Source: Paenibacillus sp. FSL K6-0276
GTDB lineage: Bacteria > Bacillota > Bacilli > Paenibacillales > Paenibacillaceae
Assembly (NCBI RefSeq): GCF_037977235.1
Contig: NZ_CP150276.1
Location: 3,720,001 to 3,784,000 of the forward strand
Direction: 5' to 3'
Length of the DNA stretch: 64,000 nucleotides
Made by a program: the position numbers and the translations under genes. The notes beneath the pieces were generated by a model. The model had not been told where the DNA came from and did no database searches. It worked only from the letters and a program-made list of their open reading frames with translations. Position 1 is the stretch's first letter. Each line of letters begins with the position of its first letter. Positions 26,136 through 34,339 of this stretch are shown here, piece by piece.

Positions 26136-27815
26136 TTACACTTCCATGATAATTGGCAAAATCATCGGTCTACGACGTGTTTGCTCATATAAGAAACGAC
26201 CGAGCGAATCTTTCACGCTTGTTTTAAGCGAGGCCCACTCATTTACTTTCTCACTCATCAGGCGTTGCAGTGTACTGGAAACAATTCGGTTCGCTTCGTC
26301 GAGCAGTCCTTCGGACTCACGCACGTATACGAAACCGCGAGAAATAATGTCAGGTCCGGAGACAATCGCACCATTCTGCTTGCTTAGTGTAACCACGACA
26401 ACCAGAATACCATCTTGAGACAGCAACTTACGGTCACGCAATACAATATTACCTACATCGCCTACACCCAGACCGTCAATCAATACGTTACCAGCTGTTA
26501 CTTTACCAGCTTTACGAGCGGCACCGCCTTGAATTTCCACAATCTCACCGATTTCAGTGATGAAAATGTTCTGTGACTCTACGCCAACGGATTCTGCCAA
26601 AAGTGCATGTTTGCGCTGCATACGGTATTCACCGTGAATAGGAATGAAATATTTCGGTTTCATCAGGTTGAGCATAAGCTTAAGCTCTTCCTGGCTACCG
26701 TGACCGGATACGTGAACGCCGGAGTTGGAACCGCTATAAATTACGTTAGCGCCAAGACGGAACAATTCATCAATGGTACGGCCTACATATTTCTCGTTAC
26801 CTGGTACCGGTGTTGCCGCAATAATAACAGTATCACCTGGCAAGATATCTACTTTACGATGACTAGAACGTGCCATACGGGTCAATGCGGACATTGGCTC
26901 GCCTTGGCTTCCTGTGCAAAGAACAACGACACGGTTACCCGCCATTCTGTTCATCTCTTCAGGTTCGATCAGCATACCGTCTGGTACGTTCAGATATCCA
27001 AGCTCAGAAGCAATGGATACAACGTTTACCATACTACGGCCAATTACTGTAATCTTACGCCCCGTGGATTCTGCTGCATTAACCACTTGTTGAATACGGT
27101 GCACATTGGAAGCAAAAGTTGCTACAACAACACGTTGCTCAGCCTTGCGGAAAATATCTTCCAGAACGATACCGACATTCTTCTCAGATGGGGTAAAGCC
27201 TGGCTTCTCAGCATTCGTACTATCCGACAAAAGAGCAAGTACGCCCTTCTGGCCAATTTCAGCCATCCGATGCAGATTTGCAAATTGACCATTGACTGGT
27301 GTGTGGTCAAATTTGAAATCGCCCGTATGAACTACGTTACCTTCCGGTGTTTCAATGCACACACCGACTGAATCAGGAATACTGTGGTTGGTTCTGAAGA
27401 AAGTAACTTTGAGTGAGTTGCCCAGTTGAATTTCTGAATCTTCATTAATCAGAATTCGTTTGGTGTCGCCCAGCAGGTTTGCTTCCTTCAATTTGTTCTC
27501 TACAAGGCCTAATGTAAGTCTTGTTCCATAAACCGGAACATTCAAATTCTTCAGGACATATGGGAGACCACCGATGTGATCCTCGTGTCCGTGGGTAAGT
27601 ACAATACCTCTTACCTTGTCACGGTTCTCTGTCAAATAAGAGATATCAGGAATTACAATATCAATACCGAGCATATCTTCTTCCGGGAACTTCAGTCCCG
27701 AATCCACGACTACAATGTCAGCTCCATATTGAATGACATACATGTTTTTCCCGATTTCTCCGACTCCGCCCAATGCGAAAATCATCAATTTATCGTTGTT
27801 GTTTTTTTTGGACAA
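26136..27815 (-). CDS. rnjB: Ribonuclease J
   Basis: The 559-residue protein has the metallo-beta-lactamase/beta-CASP layout: an intact THGHEDHIGG metal motif (about 75-84), HTGDFKFDHTPV, LSDSTNAEKPG, the beta-CASP motifs GSQGEP and PVPGNE, and a C-terminal domain with RDRKLLSQDGI. It is a 5'-3' exo- and endoribonuclease of the degradosome. Position between dapA and tepA equals B. subtilis rnjB; the intact metal motif means it should be active, more like RNase J1. The start is TTG (27813-27815) ten bases after AGGAGGG. Confidence 0.93.
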   Translation of the reverse strand: MSKKNNNDKLMIFALGGVGEIGKNMYVIQYGADIVVVDSGLKFPEEDMLGIDIVIPDISYLTENRDKVRGIVLTHGHEDHIGGLPYVLKNLNVPVYGTRLTLGLVENKLKEANLLGDTKRILINEDSEIQLGNSLKVTFFRTNHSIPDSVGVCIETPEGNVVHTGDFKFDHTPVNGQFANLHRMAEIGQKGVLALLSDSTNAEKPGFTPSEKNVGIVLEDIFRKAEQRVVVATFASNVHRIQQVVNAAESTGRKITVIGRSMVNVVSIASELGYLNVPDGMLIEPEEMNRMAGNRVVVLCTGSQGEPMSALTRMARSSHRKVDILPGDTVIIAATPVPGNEKYVGRTIDELFRLGANVIYSGSNSGVHVSGHGSQEELKLMLNLMKPKYFIPIHGEYRMQRKHALLAESVGVESQNIFITEIGEIVEIQGGAARKAGKVTAGNVLIDGLGVGDVGNIVLRDRKLLSQDGILVVVVTLSKQNGAIVSGPDIISRGFVYVRESEGLLDEANRIVSSTLQRLMSEKVNEWASLKTSVKDSLGRFLYEQTRRRPMILPIIMEV

Positions 27816-28166
27816 ATGAATCTAACCCTCCTATGATGTTGGACGTCATACTTTTATTGGTAAATATTGAACTTCGATTATTTCAGCGGCGCTGAACACA
27901 TTCTTCAAACAGCTGATAGCTTCCTTAATCAACAAGGATATTCCTAAAATCTGTAAAATGCGCAATGCGAAAGCTCCCGATTCCGGGCAGTAAAGTTCAT
28001 ATTGAAGCGGACAAACGCCGTCAAAATTCACCGTCGCGCCCCTCGCGCGAAGACATGTCAATCATTTACACAGACTCATCTTGGGACCTATCCTGTCTCA
28101 CAATGTATACCATTGACGGAAGATTACCGCATATTTAATTTTAACCGCACCCAGTCACTTAAAATC
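27816..28166 (-). other. Long untranslated leader of the RNase J gene
   Basis: About 340 bases between the promoter at 28167 and the start codon hold no convincing gene. A 71-codon frame (27846-28061) has no ribosome binding site or recognisable protein. The GC-rich GCGCGAGGGGCGCG (around 28035-28048) could fold. A leader this long suggests RNA-level control (inference). Confidence 0.45.
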
Positions 28167-28196
28167 ATTATACATGATTTTTTTGGCAAAAGACAA
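28167..28196 (-). promoter_or_regulatory. Sigma-A promoter of the RNase J gene
   Basis: Minus strand -35 TTGTCT (28191-28196), 18-bp spacer, perfect -10 TATAAT (28167-28172). Confidence 0.7.
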
Positions 28197-28266
28197 GTCA
28201 CCCTATCTCGTATTCAAATTCTTTCCTTAAATGCGACCCAATATTTTAGCAAAATATTATAAATAC

Positions 28267-28299
28267 AAAAACCGGCTCTCCAAAGGAGAAGCCGGTTTA
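28267..28299 (-). terminator. Rho-independent terminator of dapA
   Basis: AAACCGGCTTCTCC and GGAGAGCCGGTTTTT form a near-perfect hairpin on the minus strand, 27 bases after the dapA stop. Confidence 0.85.
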
Positions 28300-28325
28300 A
28301 AACGAATAACATCACTGATTAGCAC

Positions 28326-29201
28326 TTAGTGAAATAGCGCTTCAATAAAGGCCGCCTCAGCTTCCGTAGGTGAAATAAGTGGCAATCTAACGCCTCCGAC
28401 AGGCAACCCCATCAGACTTAAAGCATATTTGACAGCTGAAGGATTCGGCAGAGGTTGCGGACATTCGAACAGTCCTTTAAAAATTGGGAACAATTGTCGA
28501 TGAATCTCTCCCGCTCGCTGAACGTTTCCGGAGGTATAAGCATAAATCATTTCTGACATCTGCGCTCCAACCACGTGACTAGCTACACTGATAATTCCGT
28601 ATCCTCCGACGGCGAGACTTGCTAAGCCCGCTGAATCATCACCTGTATATACACGGAAATCATCTGAACATGCAGAAGCGATAAGCGTAATCTGATCGAC
28701 AGATGCGCATTCTTTTGTTGCAACGATATTCGCAATTTCAGCAAGTCGAAGGGTTGTGGCTACACTCATACTCACACCCGTACGACCGGGAACATTATAC
28801 AGAATCACCGGCAACAAAGTCTCCGAAGCAATCGCGGAAAAATGCTGATAGAGCCCTTCCTGATTGGGCTTATTGTAATATGGAACGACAAGAAGCACAC
28901 CATCCACACCAATTTTCTCAGCTTCCTTCGTGAGGTGAATAGAATGTTTCGTGTTATTGCTACCTGTTCCAGCGATGACTTTACAGCGTCCATTCGCCTT
29001 CTCTAGTACAAAAGAAAACAGTTGTAGTTTCTCCTCATCACTCAACGTTGGAGATTCCCCAGTAGTGCCACAAACAATCAATGCCTCTGATTTCTGTTCC
29101 TCAATCAAATAATCGATAAGCTGTGAAGTTACATCCCAGTTGATTTCTCCATCCCCGTCAAAGGGGGTTACCATGGCTGTTATTAATCTTCCGAAATCCA
29201 C
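28326..29201 (-). CDS. dapA: 4-hydroxy-tetrahydrodipicolinate synthase
   Basis: The 291-residue Schiff-base aldolase has GTTGES (45-50), VVPYYNKPNQEG, catalytic Tyr135 and substrate-binding Arg140 in YNVPGRTG, and Schiff-base Lys163 in ATKECAS. It condenses pyruvate and aspartate semialdehyde, the first step to diaminopimelate, lysine and dipicolinate. The start is GTG (29199-29201) because AAGGAGG lies 7 bases upstream; the frame stays open another 14 codons through the ribosome binding site. It follows dapG by 16 bases and ends at a terminator, as in Bacillus. Confidence 0.95.
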   Translation of the reverse strand: MDFGRLITAMVTPFDGDGEINWDVTSQLIDYLIEEQKSEALIVCGTTGESPTLSDEEKLQLFSFVLEKANGRCKVIAGTGSNNTKHSIHLTKEAEKIGVDGVLLVVPYYNKPNQEGLYQHFSAIASETLLPVILYNVPGRTGVSMSVATTLRLAEIANIVATKECASVDQITLIASACSDDFRVYTGDDSAGLASLAVGGYGIISVASHVVGAQMSEMIYAYTSGNVQRAGEIHRQLFPIFKGLFECPQPLPNPSAVKYALSLMGLPVGGVRLPLISPTEAEAAFIEALFH

Positions 29202-29217
29202 ATTGAATTCCTCCTTG

Positions 29218-30441
29218 TCAGCGGTGCAATTCAAACATAGCATGCAGCGAACGCAGGGACTGTACCATATCTTCTTTCTTCACAAGCACCCAAATGGTCG
29301 TATTCGAATCTGCGGATTGGAGAATCTGAATATTTTGTGAGCTAAGCGCCTCAACGATACGAGCCATAATACCAGGTACACCGTTAATTCCGCCCCCAAT
29401 AACGGAAACCTTTGCGCAACCAGATAAACTCTTAGGACGCAAACCCAATTGCTGGAGAACAGAAATGGCCTTCTCTGATTTGTCATCGAACACAGTATAA
29501 AGAGCTTCCGTAGGTGTTACATTAATAAAATCAACGCTTATACCATTGTCAGCCATACTCTTAAAAATTTGCAGTTGAACGCCCGTTCCATTTCCGTCTG
29601 GACATTCCACAGAAATCTGTGTGACGTTGCTGACGTAAGCAATCCCTGTCACGAAGCGATCTACAATGCCACCAGACTGGATGTCGTTGAATCCTTCAGG
29701 ATTCGTAACCAGCGTACCTTCATTCTCCGAAAATGTTGAACGAACACGTACAGGAATCTGTGCCTGCATAGCAATCTCTACCGCACGTGGATGGATTACT
29801 TTTGCTCCTTGATGAGCCATATTGCATATTTCAGTATAACTAACATAAGTTAGTGGCTTAGCATCTTCAACGATCCGCGGATCCGCTGTAAGAATCCCGT
29901 TAACATCTGTATAGATATCCACCATATCTGCATGAAGAGCAGCACCTAGTGCAGTCGCAGAGGTGTCACTTCCTCCACGGCCCAAAGTCGTTAAATCACC
30001 AGCTTCAGTCTGACCTTGGAATCCCGTCACTATAACCACTTTATCTTCACGCAGTTCGCGGAGGATTCGTTCAGGACGTACATCTAGAATTCTTGCATTG
30101 CCATAGTTGCTATCTGTCATGAATCCAGCCTGAGCTCCCGTTAATACCGTAGAATCAATACCCTCATTCTCCAACAGCCCACAAAGTGTAGTAGCAGAGA
30201 TAATCTCACCACAGCACATTAAGAGATCCTTCTCACGCTCTGGGAGTGAATCTCCATTCTGTACGGCCCAATCCAGCAAAGTATCTGTTGCATAAGGTTC
30301 TCCGCGTCGGCCCATAGCCGAAACAACAATGACCAAACTATAGCCACTTGCCAGCTCCCGTTTGACATTACGAATTACGTGTTCTCTAGCTTGCGGTGTT
30401 GAAAGCGATGTTCCTCCAAATTTTTGTACCAGAATACCCAT
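29218..30441 (-). CDS. dapG: Aspartate kinase (dapG type)
   Basis: The 407-residue protein has the amino-acid-kinase domain with VQKFGGTSL at the start, FQGQTEAGDLTTLGRGGSDTSA cut here as about 155-176, and VIHPRAVEIA, then two ACT domains that bind the feedback effector (ISVECPDGNGTG and VSVIGGGINGVPG). It phosphorylates aspartate. In B. subtilis DapG is the DAP-inhibited isozyme in the asd-dapG-dapA cluster. The ATG at 30439-30441 follows GGAGGAATT. No lysine riboswitch was seen upstream, which fits dapG rather than lysC. Confidence 0.94.
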   Translation of the reverse strand: MGILVQKFGGTSLSTPQAREHVIRNVKRELASGYSLVIVVSAMGRRGEPYATDTLLDWAVQNGDSLPEREKDLLMCCGEIISATTLCGLLENEGIDSTVLTGAQAGFMTDSNYGNARILDVRPERILRELREDKVVIVTGFQGQTEAGDLTTLGRGGSDTSATALGAALHADMVDIYTDVNGILTADPRIVEDAKPLTYVSYTEICNMAHQGAKVIHPRAVEIAMQAQIPVRVRSTFSENEGTLVTNPEGFNDIQSGGIVDRFVTGIAYVSNVTQISVECPDGNGTGVQLQIFKSMADNGISVDFINVTPTEALYTVFDDKSEKAISVLQQLGLRPKSLSGCAKVSVIGGGINGVPGIMARIVEALSSQNIQILQSADSNTTIWVLVKKEDMVQSLRSLHAMFELHR

Positions 30442-30555
30442 GTATAATTCCTCCATTATTGTCAAAGCAAACACACTAAACATTCGTAATCAGAACTCAT
30501 TTCGGTTCTAAATGAGAAATTCCATTACAGTACGTAAGCTTATTTCTTAAGTAAG

Positions 30556-30654
30556 TCAAGCATAAACGCCTTCGGAGTCCTTATAAGGACGGTAAGCGTA
30601 TATGCGAGAAATATAAGGAAGTATAAGTGCAAAACTTATACTTTCTTATATTGT
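30556..30654 (-). repeat. Two-hairpin intergenic repeat, copy A
   Basis: The first hairpin has outer arms GCATAAACGC and GCGTATATGC and the perfect inner palindrome GTCCTTATAAGGAC (30577-30590). The second pairs ATATAAGGAAGTATAAG with CTTATACTTTCTTATAT around 30612-30652. Copies B, C and D at 37757, 51397 and 51300 share the layout. It lies 115 bp upstream of dapG, next to the asd remnant. Confidence 0.8.
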
Positions 30655-30667
30655 GAAAATGGTTGTA

Positions 30668-30692
30668 CCGCCCTCGAAATGAGGACGGTAGC
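30668..30692 (-). repeat. Diverged first-hairpin copy (A2) beside copy A
   Basis: TACCGTCCTC and GAGGGCGGTA (minus strand, one G-U pair) form a 10-bp hairpin. It shares GCTACCGTCCT with the first hairpin of the full copies read on the same strand, so it looks like a diverged tandem partner of copy A. Confidence 0.5.
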
Positions 30693-30700
30693 AGATGTGC

Positions 30701-30826
30701 TTATATTTTTTTGGTAGCAATGATCAGCAATGGGTATAGCAGATCTTGGCTTTGAGCGTTAACGACCGTGTCTTTTGAATCAAGATTAGCTCCGACTACG
30801 GCGACATTTAACTTCTCATTGCTCAT
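30701..30826 (-). pseudogene. asd: Remnant of asd (aspartate-semialdehyde dehydrogenase), first codons only
   Basis: A 41-codon frame starts MSNEKLNVAVVGA, the typical beginning of Asd with its nucleotide-binding strand, after a good ribosome binding site (GGGGAG, 9 bases before the ATG). Instead of the GAVG continuation it runs into 28 unrelated residues ending LIIATKKI and stops. In Bacillus asd sits exactly here, between spoVFB and dapG. I infer deletion of asd from the cluster; because the enzyme is needed for diaminopimelate, a complete copy should exist elsewhere. It could instead be a new small gene. Confidence 0.6.
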
Positions 30827-30881
30827 TTGGTGCATCTCCCCTTTTTATTGTCCACAACTAGATCCGCCGATTCCGTCTATT

Positions 30882-31478
30882 CTAGACTGAATGAAACTTT
30901 TCGATAATCATCGGCTGTAGTTGTTTACCTTGCAAAGCGACATAGCAAGCTTCTGGGATAAGATCCATACGCGCTACTAACGAGTTAGGTTTGCCCTCAG
31001 GGTTATCCTGTCCGAATGGCACAAAATAAATATGTTTGGCCACTAAAAGCTTTGCAATATTTGCGGCGTTAAGGCCCAAGCCGTCATTGGTAGATATCGC
31101 CAGAACAAGCGGACGTCCATTGCGCATCTGCGATTTTGCAGCCATGAGCACTGGACTATCAGTCATAGCATTTGCCAATTTACTCGTTGTATTTCCAGTG
31201 CAAGGTGCTATCGTCAACACATCCAGCAGCTTGGAAGGACCCAGCGGTTCTGCTTCAACAATTGTAGAAATGATATCATTACCTGTTATATCTTTCAACT
31301 GTTTTAGCCAATTTTGCGATGTTCCGAAACGGGTGTCCGTCCCCAGTACAGATGCAGAAACTATGGGTACTACGTTTGCTCCCCCATCTACGAAGCGCTG
31401 AATTTGCGGCATTACCTCCGCAAATGTGCAGTGAGATCCGGTAATCGCATACCCTACTGTTTTTCCGTGCCAATCCAT
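30882..31478 (-). CDS. spoVFB: Dipicolinate synthase subunit B
   Basis: The 198-residue flavoprotein-like protein matches SpoVFB/DpaB from GKTVGYAITGSHCTFAEV through TIAPCTGNTTSKLANAMTDSPVL to FVPFGQDNPEGKP. With SpoVFA it converts dihydrodipicolinate to dipicolinic acid in the mother cell, the spore-core solute needed for heat resistance. AAGGGGGAC precedes the ATG; only one base separates it from spoVFA, so the two form one operon. Confidence 0.95.
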   Translation of the reverse strand: MDWHGKTVGYAITGSHCTFAEVMPQIQRFVDGGANVVPIVSASVLGTDTRFGTSQNWLKQLKDITGNDIISTIVEAEPLGPSKLLDVLTIAPCTGNTTSKLANAMTDSPVLMAAKSQMRNGRPLVLAISTNDGLGLNAANIAKLLVAKHIYFVPFGQDNPEGKPNSLVARMDLIPEACYVALQGKQLQPMIIEKFHSV

Positions 31479-31479
31479 T

Positions 31480-32376
31480 TTATTCGTCCCCCTTGATTAA
31501 AGCCTCGTCCGATATCGACTGAACCAGCGCATTTGCCATAATAATCCCAGCGCTTTTAGGAGCTACAATGCCAGGGAGTCCCGGTGCCAGCATCGCTTTA
31601 ATTCCTCTTTTCTCTGCATAACGAAAGTCACATCCACCTGGAGCGGAAGCCAGATCGACAATCAAGCAATGAGGAGAAATTCTTGAGAGTACTTGTGCGG
31701 TGATGATCATACTTGGAATTGTATTAAATATCAGATCAACATCCAGCACATGAAGCAACAGTTCACTGGTCATAAAAGGCTTCCAGCCCATTTCCTCAGC
31801 ACGTGCATAATGTTCCTGTTTTCTAACTCCAGCTTTTACACTAGCACCCAATCCTTGAAGACTTCTTGCCATTGTAAAACCCGTTCTGCCCATGCCCAGT
31901 ACCATCGATTTGGAACTGTGAATGGTAAAATCCGTGTTCTGAATGGCCATAACCAGTGCTCCTTCCGCTGTTGGGATGGAGTTGTAGATGGCTACATCGT
32001 CACGATTAAGCAATTCAATTAACTTTAGTGAATGCTTGGCGCACATACCGCGCAAGTAGCTTTTGGCCATACCGCTATACACCAAACAATCGGGGGGCAG
32101 AGCAGCAAAATGCTCCTCTAAGAGCATTAAGCGTTCAGAAGAAAATAGAGCACTGATATTCCCGTCATCATCACAACCTACCGTAGGCAACACTAGTACA
32201 TCTGCATTACTAAGCAGCTCTACCGACATCTGTTCCAGGCTCACCCCTGGGCAAGGGGTCTCCCACTTATCGAACCCGGCAGCGCTTACCGTCGCATCCA
32301 ATTCCACACATTTCCGAATCACTTCAAGCTGTCTCGCGTCCCCGCCCAGGAACACGATCCTGACGCCAGTAAGCAT
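31480..32376 (-). CDS. spoVFA: Dipicolinate synthase subunit A
   Basis: The 298-residue protein has the usual SpoVFA length and two Rossmann-type segments: IVFLGGDARQLEVIRK near the start and VLGMGRTGFTMARSLQGLGA near 150, plus GLPGIVAPKSAG. It is the NAD(P)-binding subunit of dipicolinate synthase. The ATG at 32374-32376 is chosen because AAAGGAG lies ten bases upstream, inside the longer open frame. A sigma-K-like promoter lies about 45-70 bp upstream, consistent with late mother-cell expression. Confidence 0.94.
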   Translation of the reverse strand: MLTGVRIVFLGGDARQLEVIRKCVELDATVSAAGFDKWETPCPGVSLEQMSVELLSNADVLVLPTVGCDDDGNISALFSSERLMLLEEHFAALPPDCLVYSGMAKSYLRGMCAKHSLKLIELLNRDDVAIYNSIPTAEGALVMAIQNTDFTIHSSKSMVLGMGRTGFTMARSLQGLGASVKAGVRKQEHYARAEEMGWKPFMTSELLLHVLDVDLIFNTIPSMIITAQVLSRISPHCLIVDLASAPGGCDFRYAEKRGIKAMLAPGLPGIVAPKSAGIIMANALVQSISDEALIKGDE

Positions 32377-32418
32377 AGGGATGACGCTCCTTTCAACATA
32401 CACTATCGACTATAGAGC

Positions 32419-32445
32419 ATCTTATGCTGGGCATTCTTAATGGGT
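32419..32445 (-). promoter_or_regulatory. Candidate sigma-K promoter of spoVFA
   Basis: Minus strand CATAAGAT (32419-32426) fits the sigma-K -10 CATANNNT, with AC 17 bp upstream (32444-32445). B. subtilis spoVFA is known to be sigma-K dependent. Confidence 0.5.
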
Positions 32446-32483
32446 GAAGAGCGGAGAAGAATTACCATGCATCCTCGAATGTG

Positions 32484-32502
32484 AACTTTATACTTTCTTA
32501 TA
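32484..32502 (+). repeat. Solo copy of the 18-bp repeat core
   Basis: AACTTTATACTTTCTTATA equals the core of copies A and B with one inserted T, in the same orientation as the full copies. It lies between the dut terminator and the spoVFA promoter. Confidence 0.55.
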
Positions 32503-32509
32503 TTTGAAC

Positions 32510-32561
32510 AAAAAAAGCTTGCGAATCACGCCCATTAGGCATGAATTCGCAAGCTTTTTTC
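32510..32561. terminator. Bidirectional terminator after dut
   Basis: AAAAAAAGCTTGCGAAT (from 32510) and ATTCGCAAGCTTTTTT (32545-32560) form a perfect 16-bp stem with A/T runs on both sides, just after the dut stop. Confidence 0.88.
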
Positions 32562-32573
32562 AAACGATTTATA

Positions 32574-33020
32574 TTATTTCCCAGTATGGCCGAAGCCTCC
32601 GGCACCGCGCTCTGTTTCGGACAATGTTTCTACTTCAACCAAAGTCACCACTGGAACCGCTTGAAATACCATTTGGGCGATACGCTCGTTACGATCAATA
32701 GCAAAAGACTCCTGCCCTAGATTGATCAACAATACTTTGATCTCTCCACGATAATCTGCATCAATAGTTCCAGGTGTGTTCAAACAAGTAATCCCATGCT
32801 TCAGGGCCAGTCCACTCCGTGGACGGATTTGAGCTTCTAGTCCGTCTGGCATAGCTAGTGATATACCTGTTGGAATTAATGCACGTTCTCCTGGTGCAAG
32901 CACGACTTCACTTTCAACAGCAGCATAAAGATCATAGCCAGAAGCCTGTTCTGACATTTTACAAGGAAGATTAACATCCTCGTTTCCAGCTAGTTTATTG
33001 ATTTGTACGTAATAAGACAA
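32574..33020 (-). CDS. dut: dUTP diphosphatase (dUTPase)
   Basis: The 148-residue protein has the trimeric dUTPase motifs in order: [37 protein letters not shown] and [10 protein letters not shown] at the end. It cleaves dUTP to dUMP, limiting uracil in DNA and feeding thymidylate synthesis. The start is placed at TTG 33018-33020, 8 bases after AGGAG; an ATG two codons earlier is only two bases from AGGAG. It overlaps the mlpA end by 26 bases. B. subtilis has ymxH, not dut, at this place. Confidence 0.93.
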   Translation of the reverse strand: MSYYVQINKLAGNEDVNLPCKMSEQASGYDLYAAVESEVVLAPGERALIPTGISLAMPDGLEAQIRPRSGLALKHGITCLNTPGTIDADYRGEIKVLLINLGQESFAIDRNERIAQMVFQAVPVVTLVEVETLSETERGAGGFGHTGK

Positions 33021-34263
33021 GATCATCTCTCCTAACATTTGCAATAGCTTTATCTGTTGAGCCTACCATCGCTAAAGAAAGTGGCTCAGCAAACATATTA
33101 TCAAGCACGCTGTTAATATTGTCCATCGTTACTAACTGAATCTTGGCGATCATATCGTCTAATGTATTATGTCTTCCGAGCATAAGTTCATTTTTTCCGA
33201 TACGATTCATACGGCTACTAGTACTTTCCAGACTAAGAATGAGGCTACCTTTAAGCTGCTCCTTGCCTTTTCTTAGTTCATCTTCACTAAGACCCTTAGT
33301 AGCAAGATCGTACATCATTTCCTTAATTAGCTCCATAACATCCTTGGTTTGCTTTGGTGCTGTTCCAGCATAGACCGTAAACAAACCAGAATCCGCTTGA
33401 GAACTGTGGTATGAATATACAGAATAGGCTAGACCACGTTTTTCACGAATCTCTTGGAACATCCGTGAGCTCATTCCACCACCTATGGCATTATTAATAA
33501 GTACCATAGCATATTGCAATAGATCGCCAGAACGTACCCCCGGTAAGGAGAGACAGATGTGGTTCTGTTCTGTTTTCTTGCGGTGAAACAACAATTCCCC
33601 ATAATAATCCGGTGGAGTCAGCGGCGCAGAAGTGCCATGATTAGAGAATGAACCAAAATGCTGTTCCAACAGCTCAATCAGTCCATCGCTAATGTTGCCC
33701 GCTACACTAATTACCGTGTTCTCAATCGTATATTGCTCCTTCATATAGGCACGAAGATCATCTGGCTTCATCTCCATCAGCCGTTCCTTTAAGCCAAGGA
33801 TAGAATACGCAAGCGGATGATCCTTGTAGGCAGCAGCACACATCAGATCATGCACAAGATCATCTGGCGTGTCCTCGCACATAGAAATTTCCTCAAGGAT
33901 GACGTTCTTTTCTTTCTCTAACTCTTCAGCATCCATCCGTGAACGGAAAAACATATCAGCTAACACATCTACTGCGATGGGCAGATGCTCATCCAGTACT
34001 TTTGCATAATAGCAAGTATATTCCTTAGAGGTAAACGCATTTACATTACCGCCAATAGCATCGAACTGCTCGGCAATATCCTTAGCGCTATATCGATCCG
34101 TACCTTTAAAAAGCATATGCTCTACAAAATGGGAAATCCCGTTGTTTCCAGGGTTTTCATTCCGCGAACCTGTCTTTACCCAGATTCCGAAAGAAACGGA
34201 CCGGCCGGTCGGAATTTTCTCCATAACCACTCGCAAACCATTGGATAATACTATTTTTTCCAC
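32995..34263 (-). CDS. mlpA: M16 zinc peptidase MlpA (YmxG)
   Basis: The 422-residue peptidase has the intact inverted zinc motif HxxEH in [11 protein letters not shown] (about 46-56) and the third ligand region [11 protein letters not shown]. It is a processing-peptidase relative; in B. subtilis mlpA lies between ylxY and the spoVFA region. The GTG at 34261-34263 follows AGGAGGAC. It is the third M16 member in the window after ymfF and ymfH. Confidence 0.93.
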   Translation of the reverse strand: MEKIVLSNGLRVVMEKIPTGRSVSFGIWVKTGSRNENPGNNGISHFVEHMLFKGTDRYSAKDIAEQFDAIGGNVNAFTSKEYTCYYAKVLDEHLPIAVDVLADMFFRSRMDAEELEKEKNVILEEISMCEDTPDDLVHDLMCAAAYKDHPLAYSILGLKERLMEMKPDDLRAYMKEQYTIENTVISVAGNISDGLIELLEQHFGSFSNHGTSAPLTPPDYYGELLFHRKKTEQNHICLSLPGVRSGDLLQYAMVLINNAIGGGMSSRMFQEIREKRGLAYSVYSYHSSQADSGLFTVYAGTAPKQTKDVMELIKEMMYDLATKGLSEDELRKGKEQLKGSLILSLESTSSRMNRIGKNELMLGRHNTLDDMIAKIQLVTMDNINSVLDNMFAEPLSLAMVGSTDKAIANVRRDDLVLLRTNQ

Positions 34264-34339
34264 TTCAAGTCCTCCTGGCGATAGCCATGTTCTATCTAAA
34301 TTTATACACGTGCCTATAATCCTACCAGAAATAGATCAC

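Noticed and set aside
27846..28061. 71-codon minus-strand frame in the RNase J leader
   Set aside because: No ribosome binding site, no recognisable family, and it lies wholly in the predicted leader.
30442..30881. Lysine riboswitch or T-box before dapG
   Set aside because: No T-box specifier or antiterminator consensus and no lysine aptamer features; the structure seen belongs to the repeat copies.
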